Translations under genes and position numbers: made by a program | Assembly: GCA_033675545.1 (NCBI GenBank) | Contig: JAWDGP010003905.1 | Coordinates: forward strand, 7,501-71,500 | DNA length: 64,000 nt | Source: Elysia crispata | Lineage: Eukaryota > Mollusca > Gastropoda > Plakobranchidae | Direction of reading: 5' to 3' | Notes under the pieces: model-generated | The model's database searches: none | Seen by the model: the letters and a program-made list of their open reading frames with translations, nothing else | Told to the model about the DNA's origin: nothing | Shown: in pieces, positions 33,001 to 47,005 of the stretch | Layout: every line of letters begins with the position of its first letter | How positions within the stretch are numbered: the stretch's first letter is position 1

Positions 33001-34917
33001 AAACGCAATCATGCCACTCAACTAGTCCATTTCTAGGAGGAAAAAAGAAATATAATCATGCGCCCCTACCGAGAATCTATAAGTATTAACAAAAAATAGC
33101 TTGATTCTTGAGAAAGGTATCAAAACTAGACTATAGAATCTAAATATTGAGAATAGGCCTTGTGAACGCATGGGGCTATGAGATTGAGAGAACAAAGATT
33201 TCAATCTGATAGAATGGAAGGGATAAATCAAATGTTTTAAAAACAAATCTATGGCCATAGAAAAATCACAGAAAATCTAAGAAAAAATGCAATAACACTA
33301 TTGTACTAGTCCATTTAAAGGATGCCTAGATTCTAGGTTTCTAGGCGCTGAACATATGGAGCTATCAGATTGAGAGAACTAGAATTTTGATCTGGTAGAA
33401 AGGAAGCTATAAACCTATGTCTATTAATAAGCAAAACGATATGATATTTATACTTTATAGTAACACCTTACACAAAAGTTGTGTGCGAATATCAGAGAGG
33501 CGGAAAGAGAGAACACTAGTTCCATTACAAAAAATCATTTGCAGGACTGTTCCGATTAAAAAAAACTTTTAGGTATGGGGGGTATACATTAGCAGAGAAA
33601 AAAGAATGAAGCTCAATCTGGTGTACATGGCAGCCAAATTCCTGAATCCGGAAATCCTGAATATAGCTGAAAACATTCACCCATATAAAAGTGATTTCCT
33701 TCAAAATACAATAAACTAGGCTATTTTCTAAATATTTAGCAAACAGGATAAGAGAAGCCACGTTTCAAAAAGGCATGTTATAAATAATTAAATCACACCG
33801 CATAAGACGTTAGAGAAAGTGGAAGATAGTCCATATGGAAGAGGAAGGGAAAGTGGAAGAATCTGATGGCTGATAAAGCATGATGTGAAGTAAAATAATG
33901 CTGCAACTAGTTAACGCTTAGGGCTGTGTTCAATATATAGGATAAATAAAGAAAACAAATTTGCTTTAGCATTTGCAAACATTAGCACACTGGGAATAGA
34001 AAACAATGGGAAAATTGATTTCCGAATAAATAAAGACAACAGTGAGTTGATCTCAGCAAAATACCGCCAATATAATAACAAGTCAAGCCATTATTCAGAC
34101 TCTTTCTGATCCCTATCTGATGAATCCATTTAAACATACTAAGATAAAACTAAGTGAGCTTCAGTAATTCTGTTTTTAATCTTGGAAAGTATGTCCCTCT
34201 CCTTTTTGCTTTATTGACCTAAGCAACAATCTGATCATTCCTTTGCCTTCTTAAACCTTCTGATTTAAATGAATTTTACTAAAAATACTGTCCAAACACC
34301 TCCAACATTCTTGTGATGATACAGGGAATGTCATCTTTTGCTTGAAATAAAAAAAAAAATCAGAGCCAGTAATGTTTATGGGTCTTAGAAGATATAAGCA
34401 TTATGAAAAGATTGACCTTTGTTTTAAGAGATCGGTTCTGTATAAAATTAGGAAAAGCTCCTTTAAAATTTTTAATTTTATTGATAAAAAAAAAATTGTA
34501 ATTTGTAAATGTCCCTTTAAAAAACAAGGAACAAGACCTTAAATTATAATATCTCATTAAAACATTGATACTATTCAAAGGGTGCCTTTGTTTGGCACTC
34601 ATATTCTTTCATGCAGGGCACAAAAAAAATTAAAAAATGTGCATTTTCAGGGACTTGTGATAAAACATAATTTCTGGAGCTGGGACTAAAATGTAATATA
34701 AACATCAATAAAACATAAATTAAGTTGTTATCATAAAGTTCTGATCCAATATAATTTTGATATGATCTCCTAATTATAACAAGTCTTAGTCCGTTAATAA
34801 AAGCACTATTCTTCTGACATAAAAACAAGAAAGCAAATTTGTGAAGAAAAAGATATGAATAGTCTTAATCACAAAACCCTCAAATATTCAGTTGAATATG
34901 ACAAAATAAGTTCTCTG
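27075..34917. other. Long gene-free AT-rich stretch, possibly partly LCLAT1 3' UTR
   Basis: Nearly 8 kb with no coding exon I can support. The plus strand is A-rich with many short A runs, so the minus strand is U-rich as in long 3' UTRs. The minus-strand LCLAT1 stop codon is at 34918, so at least the right-hand part should be its 3' UTR. Where the transcript ends cannot be told. AGATCT-type words recur at about 32870-32990. No repeat family was recognised. Confidence 0.4.
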
Positions 34918-37900
34918 TCAGTTGTGATGCCTAACTGCCGTATATATAACATTATCTACACCTCCATGGCGAATTCCTATAATAACATAAGTGGCACACC
35001 CGATAAGACAAAATATCCTGAACAAAGGAAAAACATAGAGGCAGGTAAACACAACAAACAGAAAAGTCAACCAGAATGTAACAACTTTGATCAAAAGGAC
35101 TTTCACGTCTTCTTCCTTCATAGGCTTAACAGCAGTTCCTGCATCCCCACTCTCATCAACTTCACAACTGAATGTTTTTTCAGCATAAAACTTTTTAAGC
35201 CGGTCCTCCTTTTTTTTCCAGAGCTTCTTCAGCCATTCCCCTAACTCCTCTTCTGAGTTGGGTAAAGTGTGGATAGGGTAATCTTCCACATAGAAGTGAA
35301 TCTCTTCTGGATAAACACCTTGGAGAGCCTGGAGTTCGTTCTGTATCAGTGTTTTAGGGTAAGCAACTGTGACATCAAGAACAGAATCTATAATTTGACC
35401 TGCAAGCAGAATGAAAACTAAATAATGTTAGCTTTAGACAAACAAGTTGTGTTTTTCAATGCTGAAACATTTTTTTCCTCTTCTTTTTGCTAATTATTTT
35501 TCAGTTGTTCTTCTCTATTGAAAGAGGAAAAGATTGTGAGGGACAGTAAAATAGACATTAATAAATGTACAAAATATTAAATGTTTAAAAAAGAAATACA
35601 TATTTTTTGTTAGTTTTAGCAATTAACAATTAACAAGCCTAAAACAACATTTATTAATGTTAAAACTGGTTTAATTAGTTGAGCATCCCAAAATAACAAC
35701 AAAAAAAAAACAAACCCAAAAAATAAAAAAAAACCTCCCTCACTTATTGCACGCATCTTGTTAATTTCATTTGATTATTTCCTAATAGTTTTGTTTCAAT
35801 ATTCAGATTTCCCATCAATTACAAAACATAAATTTTCACTAGATTTTCCGTGCACCTATATTAAAGCAAAACTTTCATACCCTTGAAACATTGTGCAATT
35901 ATAAAAATAATAGAAAAACAAATGACCTATATTTTTTTTTTCCTTATCCTTAAATCTATGTAATTCGACAATATTCCAAATATAACTTGCCAAAGCGAAT
36001 GAAAAAAAGATAAAAAGAGATGGCAAAAATTTCAAACATTTGAAAAACGTAGGTGATTTTGTCTTTTCCTCCACAAAAAAGTGACGAAATAAATTTTGTT
36101 GCTAATCAGTTTTTATTGAAAATGGTCAAAAGCAGTACTTTCAAAATTAGTTTCAAATTTTATCAATTTAGATGGAAGTTTATCTTGTGTCAAAATGATG
36201 TCATTTTAGATTTAAGTGAGAAGACTCTTATCTTAAAAATCAATTTAATATGAAAGCATTAAGAATGTTTTGTGGAAAAATTACTCCCATAATCCCATTG
36301 TCTAACTTTAAATGCTGAGATAGCTGGATTACTTGGGATATATCTAGATCAAAATAAAAATTATTGATTCTATTAGGAGAAATAGATTTTTTTTCTTGTT
36401 GAGATTTCAAAACCACAAACTCTTTCTGAGTTCCCCCAGGGTGTCCAGCAATATCTCAACCTAAAATTTCCTACCTTCTCCAAAAATTTCCTACCTAGGA
36501 TTTCGAAAGAAAATCCAAAGTCGGTTTCCACTGCGCGAGAATAATCAACAGAGAATTTGCAGGGACATTTAATAACAGAAATGATGATTTTAACAGAGCA
36601 CCTATGCAATTTAACATTTTTAAAGTGGGAAATAAATATAAGTTACCACACCTGCCAATCTCAAATCAGCCTTAGAGTAATGCCAACCTTCCCTCAGAGT
36701 AATTTTTGACACCCCCCCCCCTCCTTTGCTCTTGAAATAAAACAAAATGTGATTGTACACAGAGCCATGATTTTTTTTTCTTACTGATTTAGTTATTTTT
36801 TTTTCTGTGGTCAGAATAAGATGTTGAATAACCTGTAGCTCTTCTACAGCTGTGTTCCCCAAACGTTATTGCTTTCTGGTCTTATTGGCTCAACTGAGGC
36901 ACCATAAAGGCTTAATCATCAGAGTATACATAAAGGCTTATATTCTAGCTTACATATTGAGCACTGCCCTCCTTATATTTATCTTTTCGAGGCATTAGAG
37001 CTGAATATCATCACTATCGATTAGGTCTAAAACTTCTCACTAGGCTCCAGCTGGTCGTGTATATAAAAAAAAAATAGGCACAAGATAACTATCTAGATTT
37101 ATAATTATTTGCTTTGAAGTTTAAATCACCCACTATATTTATAGTCTCGTGTCATGTCATACCAGGCTTTGATTATAAAATCTAGATCTACAATTACCCT
37201 AGATCTAGCTCCAGTTAGGATTCTCATCGATCTCAAAACATGTAGGTCATGGGGCTACTCGACTAGATTTAAATAATGTATCTTGACTCCCCGGGCCTCC
37301 CCCCTCTCCCCCTTTTCCAGTAAAAAGCCGTATTAAGTTTTATCAGATGAATATAAGAATGATCCTTCGTTGAAAACGACGGCTAGGTTTGGGTGAAGAT
37401 GGAGAGAACGAAATTTTTCGGACGAAAGTACGTGAAAGTAAAAAACTCGACGGCACAGATAACTTGGATGGTACAACTGCAATACAAATCTCGATATTCG
37501 ATTTAAAAAGTTAATATATTATATCGTCCAGTTTTATACTTTCGCACAGGTCGACAGTTGATACTGGATGACGGAAAAATAATGTAATCGTCATAGAATA
37601 AAATTTGCACTATTTCTTTTTACGTAAAAATTTATTTTAAATAGGCTCAACCTTACAGGATCACATGAATGTTCAAAATTCACTCATGGAAAATTCTCTT
37701 CTATTTATAAATTTTTAACTAATACCTACAAAATTCTAGATTTAGTTAAAAATGGAGCTTAACTAGACCGAGATCTGTATTATGAACAGTTATCTAGGGT
37801 TAATTTAAATTTAGATCTAGATCTAAATCTCAAAGTAAGCCCAAGTAATTATGGATTCTAGAATCACGTCTTTAAAAGACCTGGAAAAGCGCTATTTATC

Positions 37901-40900
37901 TTGAAGATTGCTAGATATATTCCACATGGAATTCTGTTGGTTGAATGAGATCAGGATGAAATGACAGTACATTGACTCGAAAATTCATGTGCAATTTACG
38001 TGGACACACCCGACTCAGGAACTATCAATGGGAAATATGAGATTGAGAAGATTGATTTAACTCCCGGCAAATAGTTCTTTATTCGCTTCTAATCTATGGT
38101 ATCCGTTACGTTGCTTATTCACTATAGGCGGAAAGCGCCCCAGTTGCCACAAGAAGAGAACTAACACGTAAAGCAAAAAAAAAAAAAGGCAACGTTGAAC
38201 GTGCAACACATTAGAAGCGGCACAAAGAGTGCTCCGCTATTGAACACCGCTCGCTCAACTAAACGCCGGACAATCGCATTTAATTTAATATTGATAACTA
38301 ATTTAAACTTGAATACCATAAAAAGTGAAATATTGGAAAAAAAAATAAGTGTTTGATAATACTGTATCGAACCACAAGGCAAAACGGTGAGAATTAAGAG
38401 GGCTAAATCAAGACCGTGACATAAAGCCCTAATGGTCAAGCACGCTTGCCGTAATTTTGACGGAATTGCCTGTTGGCATAATAAATTACGGCGAAACCGT
38501 ATTGTTGGCAGGTCTGACTCTTATTTGTTTTTCCTCCATTTTTCCAACCTCGATGGTCGATTTCCTACCATTTCCGACTCTTCCGACCTGACTATCAAAT
38601 TTCCGACTTTTATCCGACTTTTCCGACTTGTTGGACACCCTATCCCCTTATCAACTTTGAAAACTTTACAATCACCTTTCTTCATTTCATTGATAAAATG
38701 AACAAAGCCTGTTGTCCTTGGGTGGAGAACATATTCATACTTGGGTAGGCCATTTTTCTCTGCAAAGTCATTGCTTCTTTTTATGGCAAAAGGACACATG
38801 TCTGTGCCCTCTGGAAAGAGAAGAAACTGCAAAAGACAAAAGAGATCTTAAAATTCCAAAAAGTCACTAACTCGTATTGAATATATATGAAATGTTAAAA
38901 TAATTGCAATAGCAGTCCAAAAGATAAATATTATGTACAAAACAATGAGACATTACAACTGTCAAATGATCTTTGAAAATTCAGTTGGAAGACTAAGGAA
39001 CTTACAATATTATGGATTTCAATATGAGAGTTCTTGCATTGAAAATGTAACAGATATCAAGACATATGGACTCAGATCTTGGCTGCACATTAGAGGCAGT
39101 TCGTACTTCCATGATATCAATGAACAAAAAAAAAAAGAGAAAGACCAGGTGCAATTCATATAAAAAAAAATAACAATACCATTAAACTAGTTACAAAAAT
39201 TTATTAAAATAAGACAATAAAACAAATTATTGCTATTAATCACTTTCCCATCCCTCTGAAATTAAGGTTTGAAGCATATAACTAGTACGAAAGTAACAAA
39301 ATAAGAACTTTTTGATTTCAGTTTTATTTTACAAGATTTTTACATTACAACATGCTAAACAATCCATTCTACAATTGTATAAAAAGATTTTAACTGCTAT
39401 TTCCCCCCTTTTACTTTCTGTAAAGGAAATATCTAATTGAGGTTACATGTATAGCTACATGATCCTGTATATCACCAATACCAAATCATCTCTATCACAC
39501 AAAAAAAAAAGTAGTAAGAAGAAAACTAAACAAATAAAGACATTAGTTCACAGCTTAATTGAATTATGAAAATATCTATTGGTAAAACCAGGTGTATATC
39601 ATCAGCATTTTCTCAAAGAGTTGTAAATTTACCTGTGGTTTGGATTTCACTTTTGAAAAGTAGTTTATGCCATTTGCAATATGATCCTTGTCTTCATCCC
39701 ACTTTCTTTTAAGAAACAAAAAACCAGCACACTGCATAGCCCAGCCTTTTAAATAGGGAATAAACAATATGTAACCACATCAGATAGTTTGTGTATGAAA
39801 AAAAAAATAGAACGATAGCAAAAAATACCCCCCCCCCCTCCAAAAAAAAAAAAAAGTACTGAGATGTTAACATCCGGACCCTTTGAAAGTATAGCTTCTA
39901 TTTCACAAAAAAAGGATCATTACTAAATTTCTCATTAAAAAAAAAATAAAATAAAATTACAAACCCACAGTGAATTATTCAGTTAAAAAAATAAATGGAT
40001 TCACTTCATTGAGTCATCAAGGACCTTTAGCTTGTCAGTTTCCAAACTAATTGACTTTTTTAAGTATCTGAAATATAGATGAAAATTCTGCAAGCTTTTT
40101 GAACATCTGTTTGTTTTCTTTTTTTAATTTTTTAAAAGTTTACTTTGGTTTTAACAGCTGCTAATGGGTATACTTACCATCAGTTATTCTTAAAAATTGT
40201 GGCTTTCTAAAAGATGATATTCCCTTATTATGTTCAACAAAAAATATATTACTACATACTCAATCTTTAACATAAAAAAAAAAAAATGCATTAAATTAAT
40301 TCATCAAACTTATTTTTTTTTACCTTTCAGCATGACATACATTATTTATTTTATAAAACAATTGTTTGGATGAATTGCACTATGTGGATTTTCTTTAGAC
40401 CGATTCAGTCTATGAATGACTGCTCCATATTAAACAAATAGTTTTTTACACTTATTACCAAGTACTATGAGGTATAAAAATTCTCGCATGTATAGCAACT
40501 TTTTGAAAGAAAGGGGATGACACCATGCTTTTTTTAAAACCATCCTTATAGTATTTTTAATTCTGTTAAGTACATATCTTGTATTTGCAGCTAGTACAAC
40601 ACTTACAATAGGTTTGAATGAAGCTCTCCTTTAGAAAAATATTTATGTGCATATTATAGGGTATTTTAAAGCTCAATGTTTTTATTTATTTATTTTTCTT
40701 CAAATGAAATGCAACTGAAAAAAAAATTCAGAAGTCATAACTTTTTTTAGGACACTAGAACCACCTAGATCTAGGTCTGGAGTCAGTAACAGCATCAGTT
40801 TTAGGCTTAATACTCAAAGGCTCCAGTCTTGATAAATGGTCAAAGGGAGGTAGTTGGGTTGCTATTATGCTTTAAAATCCAGCCCATGGAGAAAATTTCT

Positions 40901-43900
40901 GTAGTCAAATTTTAGCAAAATTACAATTCAGGCTTATTTTTTAGAAAAATCAAATAAAAAAAAACTAATTGGGTTTGGCTTTACCTACTGCATGAAAAAG
41001 TATGATGGAAGAAAAAAATCTAAACATTTTGAGGAAGTTGTAAACCCCCAACTGGCTCAGGCTCCACTATCTAGTTTTGGCATGTCTTCTCATGACCCTT
41101 ATTTATGCCTGAGGTCAAACTTAAGTGGCTGAATAAATTACTTTAAGGATATCAAAGCTCATGCAGTTCCTAACGTATATTATACATAGGGCTATTAAAA
41201 AATGTGTACTTTGAAATTTTCAACACACTTGGAGCTGATAAAAGTTGAGTGAAAATGAGAATAGAAAAAACAAACAAACAATAACATTCACCTGCTCCTG
41301 GAAATTTCTTTAATGGATGCTTCAATGAAATGCGGAACTCCTTTATGTCACTGAAGCGACACAAATAAGACATGAGGAACAGCCAATCAACGCGGGTGCG
41401 ATGATTTTCTAGGATGAGAGAACTTGTGCCTCTCAGAGACGGTTTTCCCTTGACAACTATTTTCACGCCCATCAGTATCTCATAAAGTGCCTTAGAGAGA
41501 AATAAAAATTTACAATAACAACCTCTTAGTCTAGGAATTTGGGAAGATAACTGGAAATCCAGAAATAGTGAATGAATATGAAGGTATAAAAAATAAATAC
41601 ATGTACATGTGTACAATTTTAAAAGGACCCAGTTCCTCTCTTGTACTTCATTTATTTGATTTTCAACAAACTACACACTTTCAATTTTATTACCTGAAAA
41701 AAAAAGCTTTCACTTGTATTTTAACTGCTTTTACTATAACATTTTTTTATAAATACTTGAAAAATGTTTGTTGTTATATATTTTAGCCACAACCATCTTT
41801 GCATGTCTTCCATATCATTGCATTCAAATTATAGTAAAATAGAAGTTCAAGCACAGAAACACATTCAGATATTGCTAAATATAGCGATATAGCTAATTTA
41901 AGAGAAAATATATTAAGAATTAATCCCCAACTTAAAAAAGATTCGCTAGTAAATGTTTGGAAAAGCAATTATATATTATATATATATATTATATAAATTA
42001 TATCAATCAACCACTCAATGTACAGGATGATTTTGATCTGCTAAGATCAGTCCCCCACTTGGCACGAAAAAAATTGAAGAAAAATTATGGATTTAGGTTA
42101 AAAATGCTCTTGAAAGTTCATTATACTTTTATTGTAATCAATTCATCAATTTTTTTTGGACTAAAGTTGTCATGATGAACCAAATAACATTTAAAAGACT
42201 GTTCTTGGCAGTTTATAATTTCCAAATCGGAAAGTAGTAGTAATTTGATTGGTCTGTATGTCCTCCCCTTTCTTCCTGGAGTGAAGGCTGCAAATGTAAA
42301 CACTACTTCTGCTTCTTTTGCACGCATTTGTTTGTCTATGTCTATACTGTTTTAAGATCCACTAATAATTATTGTCCACAAGGAAGCTTAAAAAGATTCA
42401 AGTTAAGCCATCTCATTAACTTGCAACTCTTGAGTGTTGCTCGAGTTATAGGCCTACAGATTGTGACTTGGTCTAGATCTAGAAAAATTATACGCCTTAG
42501 CAATCTAAAGTAACCCAATACTTTTTTTTTAATCTGGGGCTTAAATTTTTTTTTCTCTGTAATATTGTCAGAGCAGTGATACGTTTTTTCTTTGCATTGA
42601 AGAGCACTTTTTCACCATACCAGGTCGAGCACTACGTTGTATATGTAACGGGTCACCTGCACTACTTTATGGTCTCCGAAAAGGGGGCTTTAAAGATTTC
42701 CCTCAAAATGACTTTCCTTTTTTTTTTTTAAGTTAGATCTCTCCTTTATTTAAAGGAAGTCATGGCAATGTGAGAAAAATTTCAATGTTTCAAGTATCTA
42801 TATCTTTTAAAACTGTACAATGAGTGGCTCTGGAGGAGATATCTGTTATTGTTGTAATGTTTGCTTTTCTTTAATATAGTAAAATGGCTCTGGAGGAGAC
42901 ATATCTGTTATTGTTGTAAAATTCGGAATTCTTTATTGTATTACCAGTAGTTTACTACATTTGTTCAATGTTAAAGTTTTTTTTTTTTCAGTTCAGTTGT
43001 ATGGCTGTGGATGATATAAGTCTGTTATTTTTGTGAAGTTTGTCGAGATCAGTGAACCACGCAATACAAAAAAGAATTCAAGAAAAGTTATGGATTTAGG
43101 CTAAAGAATGCTTTTTGAAAGCCGTTATACATTTTTTGTATTTAATTCACAAAAATGTTGTCAAATTTGTTTTGTTGAACAAAATAACATTTAAAAGACT
43201 GTTCTCAGCCGTTTACAATTTTCAAAGCTGATGACATTTTTAAAACAAATCATTGTTCTTTTATAAATATAAATATAAAACAAAAACATGTCATCTTACT
43301 TAATGGAGTGAAAAACAGGGAAAATGAAAAAAATTAAATAAAATTTGAACTCCTCCAGTATAAAGATAAAAGCTTCATGGAAACATTGTGCCTTTACTTC
43401 CAGAGTGGCAGTCGCGAATGTTAACACCACTTCTGCTTCTTTTGCATGCGTTTCATACTTCTATACTGTTTAACAGGCCTTGAATATTTTTTTTGTCTGC
43501 AATATAGTCTGAGCAATTGTAGGTTTATACTTTGTTTTGGAGAGCACTTTTTCACCACATCAGGTCGAGCACTACATTTATCTGTAACAGGATATCAGCA
43601 CAACAGTATCATGATTATGTTCTCAGTAGGGAGATAAACTGAAAACAGGGCTGTTTAAAAGATTGCACCCAAATTTAGTTCAATACATTTTTGCTTGAGA
43701 TCTCTCATTCATTTAGAGAATGTTGACATGATAACGTGAGAAGAATTCCAATGTCTCAAGGTTCTATATATTTTAAAACTCTGGAGGCGATATATCTGTT
43801 AATATAAAGTTTACTTTTCTTTAATCTAGTTGTATGGCTGTGGAGGAGACATATCTGTTACTATTGTAAAATGACTTTTTTTTATCGTAGTAGTCTTCCC

Positions 43901-44269
43901 CACCTATTCAATGTTGTAAAGTTTGTTTTTCTTTCAGCAGTTTTATGGCTCTGGAGGATAATAGTCTGTTATTTTGGTGAAGTTTGCATTTCTTTTCTCC
44001 GCCTGTTCATTTGAACACGCAATAATACTTGTATATATACTATGTAAATTATGAAAAAGAAACGGCACATTCTGCAAATGATCTCATTCACTTACCACTG
44101 CCAAGAGAAACCACAATTTTATGAGAAAATCCATCATCCTCCGACTCAAAGCTGGACTTAGGAATATGGTTGGAAGTGTTGGTGTTACCATCACAATTGT
44201 ACCCATAGTACTTGACAGGAACAACAGCAAAGCAGTCAAAACGCCACATATTTGTCTTTTCAAACTCAT
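34918..44269 (-). CDS. LCLAT1: Lysocardiolipin / lysophosphatidylinositol acyltransferase (complete, 5 coding exons)
   Basis: Coding exons: 44096-44269, 41292-41490, 39633-39745, 38676-38826 and 34918-35399, total 1119 nt, 372 residues plus stop. All junctions are GT-AG and phases close. The length matches vertebrate LCLAT1 (about 376). It is an ER multi-pass enzyme that transfers an acyl chain from acyl-CoA to lysophospholipids (lysocardiolipin, lysophosphatidylinositol) in phospholipid remodelling. Residues about 10-40 form an N-terminal membrane segment. The acyltransferase motif NHRTRVDW (87-94) supplies the catalytic His88 and Asp93. LLFPEGTD (164-171) is the conserved substrate-binding block. 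GLPKYEYVLHPRTTGF and VTVAYPK are LCLAT1 hallmarks. Residues about 311-355 are the paired C-terminal membrane helices. An acceptor-like site just upstream of the ATG (about 44307) suggests a separate 5' UTR exon not located here. TMEM87 is divergently placed 4.9 kb upstream. Confidence 0.94.
36437..38643. mobile_element. Candidate DNA element flanked by short inverted repeats
   Basis: Within the last LCLAT1 intron, CAGGGTGTCCAGCAA at 36437 on the plus strand is mirrored by TAGGGTGTCCAACAA on the minus strand ending near 38643. Both ends carry sub-terminal TTTCCTACC and TCCGACTT words. AGGGTGTCC-like ends are common in hAT-type elements. No transposase frame lies between them and a clean 8-bp target duplication was not seen, so a non-autonomous or chance pairing remains possible. 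Confidence 0.35.
42050..43985. repeat. About 1-kb diverged tandem duplication in LCLAT1 intron 1
   Basis: The block at about 42050-42990 is repeated at about 43060-43985 in the same order. Matching landmarks: AACATTTAAAAGACTGTTCT (42186 and 43188), CACTTCTGCTTCTTTTGCA-like words (42300 and 43428), GAGCACTTTTTCACCA with CAGGTCGAGCACTAC (42601 and 43540), and several GGCTCTGGAGGAGATATCTG-like words in each block. Divergence is moderate, with indels. Confidence 0.85.
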
Positions 44270-44917
44270 TATTGAATTTAACTTTCCCTGTACACTTTGA
44301 TTCTGTCACAAAATATCATTTAACAAAGAAAAATCACTTTTTTTTTTACTTAAAACCCCCCCAGCCCTAATTGTTATCATTTCCATATATAAAACATGGC
44401 TTTTATTGTAAATTGTCTTCTTTTACAGGATAGCTTCCCCAAAATGATCAATTCAACTGCTTTTTTCTTTAAATGGTCACTGGTCTCCCTATTTCTCAGT
44501 CAATCTGTCAGAAAGGAAAAAAAAGGTAAGATTATTTTTTTTATCTTTTAACATAAAATAATACATAAAACAGCAAAAAAAAATGTTGGATGGACTAACA
44601 AGTTTGCCGAACATGATAATAAGGCACTGGTAAAATTTCACTTTAAAATACCATTTTCAAGGCTTCATTAGCCCTCACTAAAAAAGTCACCCCATTTGGT
44701 CGTTACTTGCATCTGTACAAATTGAAATTGGTTGTGTTTTGCAGGCCTGCACCACGTTGTTGCTGGAATCGATTCTCATTTTATGAACAAATGCAGCTGT
44801 CTTAGTTCTCCCACAAGAAAATTTCTCAATGACCTCTCTAGGATGGATGCCAGGAACAAGAAACTGTTTGAATTATTTGGATTCGTGACCTGATGCAGAC
44901 ATTGCAATGTCAATGTT
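44270..44917. other. LCLAT1 upstream sequence, no exon fixed
   Basis: Probably carries part of the LCLAT1 5' UTR, with an acceptor-like GTGACAG near 44307. Otherwise T-rich intron-like sequence. Confidence 0.35.
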
Positions 44918-45340
44918 CTACAAAAAAGGACGTAAACAGAGCTTTGGAATTTCTGACTGCATCATTAAGAGATGAATGAACTGTAAAGTGATAGGTGTCA
45001 CATCACTACTTGCCTGTGCTCTGCTCTGATGTTTCTTAGAATTAACATGCTTTCTGATGTCGTCACATCCAGCATGGTCAATTCGAAACTCACTATCATA
45101 TATCTTGCAAGATATGAATCCTTTCCACCAACTAGACACGTAAACTCAGTGTTCTCAGGCTTGAAGGAGGCAATATATAATTTCTTCTTGGTCGCTTCAA
45201 CGTAACTAAATCTACCATCAGTACCAGTTCCACGGTCTTTCCTTATAGTTGCCATGTAGAGATCTAAATCACTAGGCTTTACAACTTGTACAACTCTGAA
45301 ACAAAGCCTACCTGTGTTTCGAAAGGGACAACAACACAAG
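44918..45340 (-). pseudogene. BED-type zinc-finger transposase N-terminal remnant
   Basis: Two overlapping minus-strand frames resemble the start of hAT-like BED-finger proteins common in invertebrates. One includes SFKPENTEFTCLVGGKDS. The other includes CKIYDSEFRIDHAGCDDIRK followed by HVNSKKHQSRAQAS. The expected second zinc-binding Cys (CKIC) is Tyr here, and the frame changes between the two parts, so it is not functional. No catalytic region was found nearby. The family assignment is from memory of sequence style and is moderate. Confidence 0.45.
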
Positions 45341-46789
45341 GTCTATCAAAAGATACACGAAGTGTTGGGCTAATACTTGAAAGATCCCGAGTAATGCAAG
45401 CGGAAGTACTTTGGGTAATTGGATACTTAATCTAGACTCAACCCTATGAGGCTGTGCCCGAGTATTGAAGAAATATTCAACGTCATGGTAAATTTTTATC
45501 CCATGTTATTTTTTTTTACTGAATTAAAATAGTAAAAATAAATTTTTTTGAGATTCCCTGTACTTTCGGTTGAGTGTGCGATTTAACTAATTTTCGTGAG
45601 CCTCACGAGAAAATTGTTAGGTTTGGAGCAACGTTATACTGACATACATATCTAGATCAATTTCAATTTGTCTGAATGTGTAACCAAGGCATAAGGTGTA
45701 TAAAATAAGAATGTCGCTCAGAGACTGATTTCTCTTTTGGTACTACCACCAAATGGGCATGGAAAGCGCTAGACACCTGGTCGATCGACAACAAGCGCAT
45801 TTTGTTAACAAAATCACATTTTTTTAAAACAAAATTATCTATGAAAACATGAAATTATACGAGAAATGGCAAATTACAAGGCTACATTGAGGAAAAACAC
45901 CAAATCGCACAGCTGTGTTACAGCCTTACTGGTCACATTTTTTTTGTGGGGTCAGGGCGCTTCTCAAAGTAGCATTCCAGCTCAAAATCAGGAATCCCTG
46001 TTTCACCTGGCAGTGACATCATGACCTAATGAGCAGACTGGGTGCGAGCTACTAATACTGATGCTGTTTATAGATACTAGATTGTTAGAAGGGCTAGTAT
46101 TTTTTTTTAACTTATTCTAATAAGGTACATCTAATTTGAATATTGCTTGGGTTCTGAAACTTAATCACTCAATCTAAGAACCAACATGACTGCTATGGGA
46201 AACTTTTTTTTTTATGGTCGACCAAGTCTGTGGAGTGCATTATTACCAGCACTTCAAAGCCTACAAGAACTTAAATATGACACTGAAGACACAATAGAGA
46301 ACTAGTTGGTTTACTTCCCTTTGAAATTGTATCTTAATTCCTTATGTTGCTAAAAATTTTGCAATGGCAGTTATCCCTTTATTTGAGCTGAAATTAAAAA
46401 TACAATACACAATTTCCTATCCATGAAAATTATCAGTTCCACAGTCTCAAAGTGAAATCAAAATTGGTTTCAAAATCAATTAAGCTTTGATATGTTCTTG
46501 CCATATGAAATTAATATTAAAAGCCACTTCTTTCACAACTTGATCTAGAAGTAGAATCTAGATCAAAAGTCTGTTGAACTATGGATGGAAATTTTTTTCC
46601 CACATGCAGATTTCTGTTTCTCCAACGAAAACTGTGATTCTTGATAATTGCTGCTACTGCAGTGACAACAACGAGTGGTCCTCTGTTGATTTACCTTTAG
46701 AACTCTGTTGATACAAATTTATGTCAGAAATGGGTTGAAAAATCTTCTGAGCAGGTCTTATAGTGGGTAATAGAAGGAAATTTGGTAAA

Positions 46790-47005
46790 ATTGCACTGCA
46801 GGTATCAGCCCACCACATATTGGGCATCACAATTGAATGTTTCTCGACGAAATCGAAACTTGTAGTTTAATGGGACTTTAGAGAAACACAAAAATTATGC
46901 TTATATCTTGAAAAATATTTATTTGTGACGAATAAAACCTTCCTATTCGTGTTCAGCATATCAAATTCATTAAGAAAAATACAATCTTAAAACTTAGGGT
47001 GAGTT
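46790..47005 (+). mobile_element. MITE-like inverted-repeat element, copy A
   Basis: About 215 bases collinear with copy B in reverse orientation. Shared internal words include TTGAATGTTTCTCGACGAA, ATGCTTATATCTTGAAAA and GACGAATAAAACCTTC. The left end begins GCAGGTATCAGCCCA, a diverged form of the terminal repeat. No coding capacity. Confidence 0.7.
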
